Positions 1 to 10,756 of a stretch of 64,000 nt of DNA are shown here, piece by piece. A program made the translations under genes and the position numbers. The stretch spans positions 13,206,501 to 13,270,500 of the forward strand of contig NC_037091.1 of NCBI RefSeq assembly GCF_002994745.2, written 5' to 3'. Source of the DNA: Rosa chinensis (lineage: Eukaryota; Streptophyta; Magnoliopsida; Rosales; Rosaceae). The notes beneath the pieces were generated by a model, which worked only from the letters and a program-made list of their open reading frames with translations, had not been told where the DNA came from and did no database searches. Position 1 is the first letter of the stretch; each line of letters opens with the position of its first letter.

Positions 1-24
1 GGCTGTTAGTGCTGATGTGTGTGA

Positions 25-759
25 GGAAAAAAGCCCAGCAGTAAAAGATGGAGGAAAGTTGTGGGCAAAATTCCTTCAGCTTTTCTGATATTTGTGCTGG
101 GTGTGATTTTGGCTTTTATAAGAAAGCCAAAAGTTGTGAATGAAATTAGGTTCGGTCCATCTGCTATGGAGGTAGTGAAGATATCTAGACATGCATGGAA
201 AGATGGGTTCATCAAAGGAGCTATTCCACAGCTGCCTTTGTCAATACTGAACTCGGTGATTGCTGTGTGCAAATTGTCCTCGGATCTTTTCCCTGAGAGG
301 GACTTCTCTCCCTCTTCGATTTCAGTGACCGTCGGGTTGATGAATGTGGTAGGTTGCTGGTTTGGAGCCTTGCCCATGTGTCACGGGGCGGGGGGCCTGG
401 CAGGGCAGTTCAAATTTGGGGGCAGGACTGGTGCGTGTGTGGCGCTGCTCGGGGCGGCCAAGTTTTTGTTGGGATTGGTTTTGGGGACCTCTTTGGTGAG
501 AATTCTGAGCCAGTTTCCGGTTGGCGTTTTGGGGGTTCTGCTTTTGTTTGCTGGGATTGAACTGGCAATGTGTGCTAGAGACATGAACACCAAGGATGAA
601 GCCTTTGTGATGCTTATTTGCACTGCTGTCTCACTAGTAGGCTCAAGTGCAGCACTAGGGTTTGTGGTTGCGATGATTGTGTATGGCCTTCTTTGGCTAA
701 GAAAATTCGCCTGCAGGAACGAACCTTTGGATTCTCTGACATCTGCGGAGGGTCCGTAG
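25..759 (+). CDS. MOT1: Molybdate transporter, MOT1 family, C-terminal portion
   Basis: Plant MOT1-type transporters (a sulfate-transporter-related family) move molybdate across cellular membranes. The family signatures GAIPQLPLSILNSVIAV, KLSSDLFP, GLMNVVGCWFGALP, CHGAGGLAGQ and FPVGVLGVLLLFAGIELAM are all present, together with about six hydrophobic segments. The frame ends at TAG 757-759 after LTSAEGP, so the C-terminus looks complete. The N-terminal half lies left of the window. The frame is readable from about base 25, but a TGA at 22-24 closes it upstream, while the +2 frame is open to base 1. That suggests a frameshift in the charged loop before the recognisable domain, so this may be a pseudogene. 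MOT1-family genes are usually intronless, which fits. Function is assigned from family resemblance. MOT1 versus the MOT2 paralogue cannot be separated here. Confidence 0.82.
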   Translation, partial: GKKPSSKRWRKVVGKIPSAFLIFVLGVILAFIRKPKVVNEIRFGPSAMEVVKISRHAWKDGFIKGAIPQLPLSILNSVIAVCKLSSDLFPERDFSPSSISVTVGLMNVVGCWFGALPMCHGAGGLAGQFKFGGRTGACVALLGAAKFLLGLVLGTSLVRILSQFPVGVLGVLLLFAGIELAMCARDMNTKDEAFVMLICTAVSLVGSSAALGFVVAMIVYGLLWLRKFACRNEPLDSLTSAEGP

Positions 760-1443
760 TACATCCATGGTATCTGGGCTTGTATTTGATTGATTATACT
801 TGATAGATGTAGGAGTCGGATTTGAATTGGTGCTCCGAGGAAGCAGTCGTTGAGGTTTACTCACTGGCGATGTGAGTTTCCTACTTCTAGCTTGCAGATT
901 TTATTTTCCACTTACACTGTAGATCTGTTGATCTCTTTGTATGAATATAAGTATGTTATATCTATACTATTATTAAGAGAAGAGATTTTGTTAGCCAAAA
1001 TCAAAAATTTTGACAGAAATGACCTTAAGAGATTAAAATACTTTGAGAATTAATTAAATCACAAGGGATATTACGACAATTACAAATTATATTTTTCTTA
1101 ATAAAAATAAACAAAATAAATCCCACAACCCACTTTTCTCTCCCACTAACTTCTCTCTGTAATAACCGTTTTCTTCCATTATCTTTTCTTTTTTATTTTC
1201 TGAAAAAAAAAAAAAAATTTACTTGCATATGCAGAGCATGTATGGAGGAAGGCAGTCATTAACTACTACTTGCACTCTAGAATTATACATATTTTATGCT
1301 TTGCTATCCAACCAAATCCCGTGGTGAGTACTAAATGTATGTTTAGTGCGACTTCACCATAGTCTCAGCTTCACTCATGCATCCAATTACTTTATGCCTT
1401 GCACCGTCTTGCCAACATTCTCTTCTTTGCAATCAGGTTCTTA
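760..1443. other. Intergenic AT-rich DNA after MOT1; possible Helitron-like terminus
   Basis: No gene is visible. The first 200 bases are presumably the transporter's 3' untranslated region. At 961, directly after an A, the sequence TCTATACTATTATTAAG begins; this resembles the TC-starting 5' ends of some plant Helitrons. No matching CTRR end with a hairpin was found downstream, so the assignment is weak. Confidence 0.3.
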
Positions 1444-1768
1444 GGGCTAGTTTGGGATTGCTGTGACTTTTAAAAAAAAAATCCTGGTGCTGCTGTGTTG
1501 TGAGAATAATCAACTGTGAATTAAAACAGATTTGTGTTTGATAAATAATATTTTTAAAATGGTTGTCAATATATAAAACAACTCCAGAGCATGTTTTGAT
1601 CCACAACAACTTCTAAAAGCAACCTCTGGGCTGCCTCTAAAATCTGCTGCTAGTGACCTATAACTTTAAATTAAAGCTACTTTTTATTTATTTACCAAAC
1701 ACAATACAATCTAAAATTTTAAACAAAAGATGATTTTTTTTTAAAAGCAAAGCAGTCGCAAACGGGGC
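1444..1768. mobile_element. MITE (PIF/Harbinger- or hAT-like)
   Basis: The left end GGGCTAGTTTGGGATTGCTG and the inverted right end (GCAAACGGGGC at 1758-1768) are imperfect inverted repeats sharing GTTTG and TTGCT cores. Immediate flanks are TTA (1441-1443) and TTT (1769-1771), near to a 3-bp TTA duplication. The interior is AT-rich without coding potential. Superfamily is uncertain. Confidence 0.5.
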
Positions 1769-1790
1769 TTTCCTATTGATGGATTACTTG

Positions 1791-2560
1791 CACGACAAGA
1801 AAAAACATGTTTAACAACATACAATTCATGTTGTCAATCACTTTCGACGACATTCAACGCATGTTGTAGATGTCAGAGTCATTAAAAGTCCAAGAGTCCT
1901 TAACATCACGTTTTGCATGTTGTCGAAAAGAAGCGTAGCAAGTTGTTCTAATTATTCAACAATGAGCTTTGCATGTAGTCATAAATTTTCGACAACGTTT
2001 CAAGCACATGTTTTCTTTAGTTTTCGACAATATACATAGTATGTTGCCATATACAGAATACATTGTTATAACGATTCAATATATATTGTTGCACCCAATT
2101 TGCTGGGTTTCTTTCTTGTACCTCTATAAACATTTACAATTACTTGAGTACCCTCTCATGCCAATATTAAACACTATAACCACGAAAAACAAAAATATAC
2201 ATTTCATTAAGAGTACCATATCGTCTGATACATATATTCTTTACAAAACATGCATGACAGACTTAGATCACTATGCCAATAACCTCATCAGACGACAGAG
2301 CTCAGACAGACTGGTTGTTTTCTGTCGTCTGATATATTTTAACGACAGATAGTGCAAAAACTGTTGTCTGAATATGCAACATACCATGGTAAGTTAGTTT
2401 TGAGAGTTAGGTTTATATTTATACAACAGTTATCTGTCGTCTAATCAAAGGAGATAAATTTGATTTCGGTTTGGGTCATAGCTGTTTTTTTTGTTAGTAT
2501 TTAGACAACATTTATCTGTCGTCTCATCAAAGGAGATGAATTGACCTTTTAAGTGCCAAA
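1791..2560. mobile_element. CACTA-like terminus with subterminal repeats
   Basis: CACGACAAGAAAAAAC at 1791 resembles a CACTA terminus (CACTACAAGAAAA) with one altered base. It is followed by repeated short motifs in both orientations: CATGTTGT/ACAACAT near 1800-2050, and CTGTCGTCTGA or its complement at about 2280-2530. Subterminal repeat arrays of this kind are typical of CACTA elements. The opposite terminus was not found, so the element is truncated or interrupted, perhaps by the LINE that starts at 6717. It may be the vehicle for the gene fragments at 3737-5670. Confidence 0.5.
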
Positions 2561-3736
2561 TTTTTTTGGCACAACGTGAAGAGATATAGTGCCAAATTTT
2601 AAAGATTTCTCTCTCCCCGATAAATCTATCAAAAACTCAAAAGAATGGTTTCGCTCCCCAATTTTCAGATTCCCTCCTCATCCAATTTTCTTATTCCCTC
2701 TTCAATTTTCAGATTCCCTTTTCACCCATATCGAACTCCCTCTTGGCTTGCTCATTACAACAGAACAAAAAAATAAATTGATTTCCTCTCCTTCATCTCT
2801 CCTTGACCTAATTTCGCTCAATCAACCTAGATTGAAGATTGAGGACCATTCTCGCCTCCGGTAACTTTCGATCTTAGTTTCTTCAATTTCATTCCAGATC
2901 TTTGCAACTAATTGTTCTTGCTTTGGCTAGGTCTAATAGTTCATTTCGTACTGTTTCTGATTCAGTTGATTTAGGAACTGAACGAAAAATTTGAACTGAT
3001 TCAATTGGAGAGCTGATCTCTGGGCACCTCCTAGCCAGAAGCCAACATCAGTTTCTACCTCCGTATCATGCACCACCGGTTGATTTGCTTAAGGTTTGTA
3101 ACTTGTTAGATCTCACCTCTGTTGATATACATGTCTAGTATTCGGATCTGGAAATCTTTTGAACTTCTGATTTGCCATGTTCAGTCATGAGCCCGAGCTT
3201 GTATTAAAAAGCTTTACAACATGCGTTGGTCATCATATTGGAAGGTTACAATCCTTATCTCGTTTGAAGGTTGCAGATCATATTTTGCTTTTAGCTGATT
3301 TCATGATTACTTTGGCTGTAACAATTGGAGTTATTATTGTTCATCTTGCTGAAGCTTCTGTTTACTGGATTTCCTCTGTTTCATTGGAGTAATTTTATTT
3401 TGTTAATGGACCTGATGGTATACTTGCTCATCATTCTAATAGTGCAACGAATCTTTTATGTGCAGGTTCTATGGCAACAAAAGAAGTTGTTCATTGAGGG
3501 TGACATTTATGCATATATGAAGATTCAAGTTTTGGTACTCGTCAACATAATTCAATTCAATGAGACTGATAATAAATCATCAACTCTTGTTACATATCTG
3601 TTGCATTTCAGTACTAAATTTTTTACATACATGGTGTCTTCTGAAGTTCTGATAATTTGTGATTATATATGTAGGGTTCAGATGTTGTATTCGATTAGCC
3701 ATTCACCACTTATCTCTGTCACTATTCGGATCAAAC
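2561..3736. other. Unassigned DNA with leader-like and exon-like stretches
   Basis: The pyrimidine-rich stretch 2610-2860 looks like a plant 5' leader and ends in a possible splice donor (CTCCGGTAAC). Further exon-like stretches occur on the plus strand near 3005-3092 and 3178-3268, each followed by GT. Their translations (for example ELVLKSFTTCVGHHIG) match no family I recognise. Open frames at 3177-3392 and 3325-3765 look like chance readings of AT-rich sequence. Confidence 0.25.
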
Positions 3737-3999
<263 letters not shown>

Positions 4000-4149
4000 T
4001 TATACTAGGGCCCTGACTAAATTATGTTTCTTTTTGGTCCATCGATGTACAAAACCAACACACAGAAGTCAGATATAGCAATCTTGTATGGAAACATAGT
4101 ACACAATTGCCAACTAATCACAGTGTGACCTAAAATAAACCAAAGTTAG

Positions 4150-5670
4150 TATACCATTTCTTCTGATCATCTCGGGTAATTAGCTCTGTTCGAGGGCTGC
4201 ATAGAGTGAGGAATAATAGTAGAATGAGACCATGAAAAAAATCTTATAAACAATACAAATCAATAAAACCTGTCATCAACTCAACAAAACTATACCTATT
4301 TATGGTAATATTGACAGCCCTTCTGTCAGCCTCAAAAGCAAGTCAGACATAATCTATGCTGTGGCACCACCTAGTTAGTCTGTCCCAAAAATGAAAAGAA
4401 AACTAATAAGAAACACACCTTATAAAATTTTCAGACTTCACAAACTGAAAATAAATAAAAATCTTCTCTTTGCAATGAACAATTACCTGACAAAACCTGT
4501 AAGTCTTCAAGGTATGCCATATAAAGAGTATTCCTCATGATTTCAATATTCATGTCATCCAGATCCTGAAGAGAGAATGATGAATAAAACGAAATGAAAA
4601 GACAATTAAAATCAGAAACTTGAGTCCTGAGATCTTACAGAAATTTCAATTCTTTATGATTAAAGTTTTTGGAAAATAAAATGGTGTGAGTGGAAGGCTA
4701 CTTATCACTATCATATTGCCTGACATCAATCCTTGATTTTTTTTCCCCTCTTACAAGGGGGTTTATTCAAACTGAGATCGACTGATGCGTAGTTCTACTA
4801 GGTAGCAATTTTAGGACCCAATAGAGAGGTGAAACTTTACAGAAAGGAAAAAGGTTGGCATATATAGGTAAAACAAGCATCTTAGTCTATACCTCTGATG
4901 TAATGCACTCAGAAAAATAAGGAGCAAGATGTAAAGCTCCTGCATATTCTGTGCAACTGCCAGGATAGCAATGCTGAGGTAAGAAATAATAAAACCAAGT
5001 CAATATTCGTAGTATTTATGGAAAAACATTAACTCGCAACGCACTTTAAATGGAAACAAGTATCCCAAAATGGAAAATATAATGCAATGATGATACCTGT
5101 TTTTTCTGTGAGAGAATACGGGGAACTAAGTATGGATCATGATGGAGAGAGAGATAGTGACACAAACATGTATAGTGGTTCACCTTGCCCTTGAGGCAAA
5201 GTTACGTCCACTTAGAGATTTCACTATGAGTGAGGCCAAGTAGCTTTTGTAATATACAAGTGTGGGGATCATGGATCCCATCCCTTTCCAAGAAGGGGAG
5301 GTTCCTTTAATAGTTAAAGGAAGTCTCATTCTATTCTATATTTCTGATGTGGGACAATATGTGTTTATTTGTTTCTCTTGAAGCCTTTTGGAGAGCATGG
5401 GAGGATGACCTCCCGTCTAGATACCGGCCGACCTCCACCATAGCTCGGTAGCTCGGGTATAGGTCTACCGGAGGCATGTTGTAGGCGGGACTAACCATGA
5501 CGCGGGGGCCACCTACGAGGTTGTTGTTTATGCTTGCCGGTATGTGATATAGGCGGTGTGTACACCTGCCAAACATACCCAAAGGGTGACATTTTTCCGA
5601 TAGTTCCTGAACATCTCTCTCATGCAAAGTTCCAATAACGATCAAGTAAATTGTCTATCATGTGACAAGA
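4150..5670 (-). pseudogene. V-type proton ATPase subunit d, multi-exon fragment
   Basis: Subunit d belongs to the V0 sector of the vacuolar H+-ATPase. Minus-strand exon remnants occur in native order: about 5668-5570 (HMIDN, then IVIGTLHERDVQEL and EKCHPLGMF), 4980-4885 (ILAVAQNMQELY, then APYF and SECITSE), 4566-4492 (LDDMNIEIMRNTLY), 4361-4298 (ADRRAVNITIN) and 4190-4150 (TELITRDDQKKWY). AT-rich introns separate them, so the source was genomic DNA, not mRNA. There are frameshifts in the first exon (between HMIDN and IVIG) and in the ADRR exon. The C-terminal exons and the true N-terminus are missing. A 464-bp insertion sits at the donor site of the first exon. It is a dead gene relic; capture inside a CACTA-like element is inferred. 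Confidence 0.85.
5101..5564 (-). mobile_element. LTR-like insertion (probable solo LTR)
   Basis: This segment interrupts the V-ATPase d pseudogene and is flanked by CCTGT (5096-5100) and CCTGC (5565-5569), a 4-of-5 match to a target duplication. Read on the minus strand it starts TGTACACACC and contains TCCCACATC, a GTGGACGTA motif and GGTGAACCAC, features common in U3/R/U5 regions of plant LTRs. It lacks coding capacity. The other end does not finish in CA, so the boundary or class may be slightly wrong. Confidence 0.5.
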
Positions 5671-6716
5671 TCTGGACGAAGTAAAACATTAAATCCACAA
5701 TTATAACACAAACTTTAGATACAAATGATGATGATAAAGATCACAAAAGGTTGTCATTTCACAGTTCACAGTGCTACTCCAGCCTTGAAGGTGCTGGACT
5801 ACAGCCTAATGTTATATAATAACTATATGTAGAATAATAGGGAAAACTATGCACAGAGATCCTACTAAATAGATACGGCCAGGCAGTTGTACAACAGATG
5901 AAATATACTCTGGTGAACTCGGGTCCTCATCTTCTTATTCTGAGATACCCTCAAAATCCTACTAGCTACCTTATTGCTTAATCAGATATTCAAATGATTT
6001 TCATCGAATGACAATTCATCTATTGTATTTTCATGTAAATTAGGGGCAGAAAAGTTCTATGGAAAAATGGTGGTTCGGTAGGATATGATCTACAAATTTT
6101 CACGACTAATTCAAATAGAAACCACTTCTGATCGACTTAAGACATCATACTAATTCTAAAATCAATAACACAGAGGCATAGATGACAGCAGTAGTGATAC
6201 TATTAAGAAGGTGTTAAGAAAATCCTTATGAACATTCATTATATTGTCCACAGTTTTACACAGTAAGTCTACAATGTCTCATACTCACATCCTTCAATCG
6301 AATTTTATATCAATTTCACTAATGTAGCATGAATCATCTTTATTTTCAATGCATACTTAAGTGTTCGACAAAATGGCAAATCAAGAAGAACAAGCAAGAT
6401 GAAGAAGCAAATGAATAACAATGTTTTGCAGCTACGAAGCTAAACAACATGATTATTAGAACGCAATCCGAACCAAGATGATGAAATTGAAGGTGCGAAA
6501 CAGTGGATCGAACAGCTAATATGAAGAAAGAAAGAAAGAAAGAAGTACCTTCGTAGCCGTAAAGCCGGAAATCTGATCGTCGAAATGCGTTGGAGATTGA
6601 CAGCCGAGGTCGGCAGAGAAAGTGGATTCGGTGGCGCGGTCGGAGGAGCCGAGGCAGATGATGAGCTGGTAAGGACGTAGTTTCTTACCAGGCAAGGGAC
6701 TTAGTGTTATATATAT
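5671..6716. other. No recognisable gene; possible leader-like sequence at 6540-6690
   Basis: Mostly AT-rich sequence. A GC-richer stretch at 6540-6690, read on the minus strand, looks like a plant leader ending in TACGGCTACGAAG followed by GTACT. It could be a degraded first exon of V-ATPase d (which encodes MYGFEA at its start), but the match is too short to assert. A (GAAA)n tract lies at 6521-6543. Confidence 0.3.
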
Positions 6717-7506
6717 ATTTGTTTTGTTTTTTTTGTTTTTTGTTTTTTTTGAGAATAAGAAACCTTTATTGATAATAACCAAAATTACATCATACGGGAA
6801 TGATCGGTGGTGGACATGAACTCCTCACTCTCCTCCCTAAAACCTAAACCAGTTACGGGTCCGTCATCAAGAATGACCTCCATGAGCCGAAAGGGCCCAA
6901 CCCCTAACCACCTATAACGCCCAATCTCTCGGGATACAAGAAATCCCTAGAATCTTGATACCACCTCATTGACAATCACCATAAAAACCAACGCCCTCTT
7001 TCACACTGTGTCCGAAAGATAACAGACCACGTGCAAGGATCGCTCGTCAGCACATTGACCATAAGATAACACCAAACTTGATAAATCAACATCTTGCTCC
7101 ATAGCCTGGACTAGCATCAAGCAGTCTGTTTCAAAGGTTACTTTATCATACCTCAAAGTCTCAACAAACTTTATGCCATCAGATAAGGCATTCAGTTCTG
7201 CATCAAATGGAGATCTCAATTGCACAAAGGTCTAGCGGCACTTGCACTAAACTGTCCATGTTCATCTCTAATAATAACCCCGCTACCTCCTCTCCGGGTG
7301 CTAGCCAAGAAAGCTCCACACACTTACACTTCCGCCATCTAGCCTTCAGACGTTCCCATTGCTGTTGCCTACGACCTGGAGCCCTGATGGGAGTTAACCA
7401 TCCCAAACTAAGCATCGCAACCTCAGATGGACGTTGCTTTTTATCTTGCCATAGTTGATTATTTCTATTCTTCCAAATAGACCACACAACTATAAAAACC
7501 CGAGAA
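6717..7506 (-). pseudogene. L1-like LINE, 3' piece: RNase H domain and poly(A) end
   Basis: Minus-strand translations give VVWSIWKNRNNQLW (the usual LINE segment after the RT zinc-finger domain), then FDAELNALSDGIKF and VTFETDCLMLVQAM, which is the RVT_3-type RNase H domain found at the C-terminus of plant L1-like ORF2. Frames are broken near 7207. The T-rich run at about 6717-6750 is the element's 3' poly(A) tail seen from the plus strand. The piece joins, across the Copia insertion, to 14362-15140. TSD copy AATGC lies at 7507-7511. Confidence 0.8.
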
Positions 7507-7511
7507 AATGC

Positions 7512-7824
7512 TGAAAAACCAGAAGTATGTGTGCACTCTTCACATATACATGCATGCAAGGCAATTCTATCTCTCAAGTCTCCTAACCTTAACTCACCTT
7601 CTTCTAGTGTTGATCAACAACATGGGAGCAATCTGTTATAACATTTATCTGATCATACTTATCAATTGTATATCTAAGTATGTAAATCTAATAGAGTTCT
7701 ACTCTATCATTTGTAACTACTTCTAGTGATCACTACTGTTCAGTTGAATATAAATACTTGGTATTGGCCATTAATTAAGGTGTGCTCAATACTACATTTC
7801 TATCTCTTGCTTCTAAACCTTTTA
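7512..7824 (+). repeat. 5' LTR of the Copia element
   Basis: Begins TGAAAAACC and ends CCTTTTA just before the primer-binding site. The matching 3' LTR is at 14044-14356 with the same length (313 bp). By eye they differ at roughly two dozen positions, so the insertion is not recent. Confidence 0.9.
7748..7756 (+). promoter_or_regulatory. Probable LTR TATA box
   Basis: ATATAAATA inside the 5' LTR, about 70 bp before the LTR end and followed by TACTTGG; it is conserved in the 3' LTR near 14280. The position fits a Copia U3 promoter. Confidence 0.5.
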
Positions 7825-7837
7825 TGGTTTCCAGAGC
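7825..7837 (+). promoter_or_regulatory. Copia primer-binding site
   Basis: TGGTTTCCAGAGC directly follows the 5' LTR and resembles the plant Copia initiator-Met tRNA primer site (TGGTATCAGAGC) with a small insertion/substitution. Confidence 0.75.
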
Positions 7838-7877
7838 TTGTAGTGTCTAACGACAAACTCCAATATTTTTTTTTCCA

Positions 7878-8486
7878 ATGACCACCACCAGTTCAGCCTA
7901 CTCCTCCACTATCTCCTCCATCACCTCATCCCAAACACTCACCCTCAATAATAATCATTATGTCAATGTCTCACAGTCCTCCCCTGCTGGAAATAATTTT
8001 TCTTTTGGCAATGTATCTCATTTTCTATCCATCAAGTTAGATAGAATCAATTATCCTCTGTGGTTGGCTCAGATCTCTCTTATTCTCATGGGTCACAAAC
8101 TTATGGGCATTGTGGATGGCACTAATCCCTGCCCTCCATGTTTCCTTGCTGATAGTGAAGGCAATCTCTCTGATACTGTCAATCCCAACTATGAAAATTG
8201 GATTGCTCAAGAGCAGACTGTGCTAAGTTGGATCAATGAGTCTCTCACTCCCTCTGTACTTGCAACAGTTGCCCGTTCCACATCAACATTTTCCATATGG
8301 AGGTCCTTGGCTAAGAGATATGCATCTCAATCAAAGAATCGGGTTTTGCAGCTCCGCAGTGATCTCTTTCTTACTTTCCGTGGTAATCTCAGCATCTTTA
8401 ACTATCTTGACATGATTAATTCTATTGCAGATAATCTTGCCCTTGCGGGACATCCTATGGGTGATGAAGATCTGGTTAATAGGTTC
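7878..8486 (+). pseudogene. Copia gag, N-terminal part
   Basis: Starts with MTTTSSAYSS after the leader. It carries FLSIKLDRINYPLWLAQ and LSWINESLTPSVLA, characteristic of the Copia gag (UBN2/Retrotran_gag) domain that forms the virus-like particle. The frame is intact to GDEDLVNRF, where the 8487-9347 insertion begins. The reading resumes near 9351 with NNVGPVYET and ARDTPITSLEAL. Confidence 0.85.
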
Positions 8487-9347
8487 GAAAAATCGCTAGG
8501 CGCTAGTCTGGCGGTGGCTAGGGGACTAGCGTCCAAACGCCTAGGCGGTTTTTATTTTTTTAATTTATCATTCATTTTTATAGCATGTAAAAATATAAAA
8601 AAGAGTTTATAACTATATATAGACTTAAAGGATATATAAAGACTTACCATAATATAAGATAGGATTAATAATTAAGCGCATTTTATAAGAATATAGTTTG
8701 CTTCCGTTTCCAATGCTGGTCAAACACTTGACCTGGAATATGGGTTCCCTATTCAAGTTGAACGTAAACTCAAGTACTCCAACAGACTACTTGGACACCC
8801 AGAGTCCCAGAAAAAAAATAAAAAATTTGGAGAACCCAACATATAAGAGCGTCAAACTCGATAGATTAATCTGGTTCCCTATTCACTTCTCTGCTATTCT
8901 CTTGTCTTCTAGCGCGGATCGACCAAGGTGAGCTCCCATCCTCTCTTTCTTTTCCCCTTTCACAATTCTGGTCAAGCTTGAAAAGCCATAGCTGTCTCTA
9001 CTGCGACTTCAGTTCCACGATCAGAATTGGTTTGATCGGTAAATTTGAATTTATGAGGTTTTGCGAAGAGGACTCTAGTTTACGGTAAGAATTTGGATAA
9101 GCGAGTGAGTGACAAGGATCTTGAAATGAGTTTCGGATGTTTGTCGTTCTCCGCAACCCGCCTAAACAACCCACCTAGCACCTAACTACTCGGCCGCCCA
9201 GGCGCCTAGTCGCCCGCCTAGGCCGCCAAGGAGGCCACCCAACTCCAGTCTGCCCAATCTTGCCAATTTGTCATTCCTCGAGTCGGAGAGCCGCCGCCTA
9301 GCACCTAGGCGCCGCCAAGGTGGCCTGGGTGGCCGAGTTTTAGAACA
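8487..9347. mobile_element. Non-coding DNA element with GC-rich ends, inside Copia gag
   Basis: Interrupts gag between DLVNR and NNVGPVYET. The ends are inverted-like: GGTTCGAAAAATCGCTAGGC on the left, and GCCGAGTTTTAGAACAC on the right when read inward. Both flanks hold repeated CTAGGCG/CGCCTAGG motifs, with an AT-rich middle. No transposase and no clear target duplication were found. It looks like a non-autonomous DNA transposon of unknown superfamily. Confidence 0.5.
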
Positions 9348-9585
9348 CTGATCTATTATTATGAATAACGTTGGTCCTGTTTATGAGACCACAGTAAGTT
9401 TTGCTCAAGCACGTGATACCCCTATCACTTCCCTCGAAGCCTTACTCTTATCTGCAGAACGAAGGATGGCTTATTATTAACATCAAGGTGCTCTTGACCT
9501 CAGCTCTTAACTGACAGCTTTCCATGTTTTTAATTCTGGCCGTGGCAGAGGCCGAGGTCATCATCAGGCTCCATTTTTTGGACGA
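9348..9585 (+). pseudogene. Copia gag, middle part
   Basis: The plus strand reads NNVGPVYETTVSFAQARDTP, then LLLSAERRMAYY, a stop, and (frameshifted) FNSGRGRGRGHHQAPFFG, the glycine/arginine-rich tract that precedes the zinc knuckle in Copia gag. It contains internal stops and ends where the next insertion starts at 9586. Confidence 0.8.
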
Positions 9586-10751
9586 CGTGTTTGGACCTGA
9601 ATTTAGCAACTCCCATGTGTAGTTGACTTGGGAGTTGATCAAGGAGACATTGAGTCGTCCAACTGGAATAAAAGTATTGTTCAGCCACTCGGCCGAAGTC
9701 AGAAGTTTTTGAGATGTACGACTGAGATGAGGGTTTGAGAGTTTGGGTCACATGACCCAGAAAAAGAAGAAAAATGGATTGCATAGACACGAAGTTGGAC
9801 GGCCCAAGTTCACATAAGCAAATGTACAATTGGGTTGCGAGGCAAAGTAGGACTAGGAATGTTCGGCCAAACACAAGTGATAAGTTCGGCTGAGAGGTCA
9901 TTCAAGGAAGGAATCCTTACAAGGAAAGAGTTCGAATCAATTATGGATTTCGATTGCGAAGATTTCAGCTATCAGCCAGGTCAGGGTTTTATGAGATGAA
10001 TCAATCTTAGAAGGAAGGATAATCCTACTCAGTTTCCACGTCTTGGAGGACAAGTTAGCTAGGGTTTCTGATTTGTATATATAGAACATTGTAACTCATT
10101 GTAAAAGGTCCTGCACCACACAAACAAATCAATATACAACTTTTTCTCAAACCTTTCTCTTAGTACTCTTTCATAGGTACTTTGCCTTCTATTCAACTTT
10201 CGTAACTTGTTTTCATTTTTAGTTTCTTACTTTTATTTCAATCGTTACATTCAATCACTTTACTTTCTTGTTCTTTATTTTATAAGTACTTTACTTTTCA
10301 CACTTAGGAGTAGTTCGTAACATAGAATTATCATCCATTGATCTCTTTCGGCCAGTCCGGATTGGATTGATGTGATTCGCCGTTCACACACATATCATCT
10401 CACAACGCATTGATAACCGAGTCCACTTCACCTTCGTCTTCACCGTGATTTGCGAGTATCTTCACCTGATAGACCTCTCGCTTGTCACTCGAACCTTTGA
10501 GTTTATCCAAGAAGTGAACGTGATAGAAGATCTCGGTCAGGATTGACACCTAACCAAAGTCCTTGCAACAGAGGCTTTAGAACCTAACGGCCGAGAGGGT
10601 TCCTTCCTCGGCCTACAATCATTTGAAAGAAGTCAGATCACGCACCATTCAAATCATAAACCTCAGTCGGCCATTCGGCTGCGAGTTTGCACGCCCGCGC
10701 TATTTCAGAAGGACGATTCAACCGCAAGTCTCTCGGCCCTCATTTGGCCGA
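9586..10751. mobile_element. Non-coding LTR-like insertion inside Copia gag
   Basis: Flanked by GACGA (9581-9585) and GACGA (10752-10756), a candidate 5-bp target duplication. The interior lacks long frames. It contains TATATATAG at about 10076 and a later T-rich stretch, and repeats the motif CGGCCGA/TCGGCC (near 9694, 9864, 10350, 10589, 10669, 10747). It may be a solo LTR or small LTR-derived element, but the ends do not clearly read TG...CA. Confidence 0.45.
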
Positions 10752-10756
10752 GACGA

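Noticed and set aside
1969..2352. A 127-residue plus frame.
   Set aside because: AT-rich composition, biased to Ile/Tyr/His, crossing the CACTA-like subterminal repeats; no domain.
5101..5564. A Cassandra-type TRIM with a 5S rRNA-like promoter.
   Set aside because: No 5S A-box/C-box sequence could be seen in the segment.
5331..5645. A 104-residue minus frame that looks like one protein.
   Set aside because: Only the first about 25 residues are V-ATPase d; the rest is read from the LTR-like insertion.
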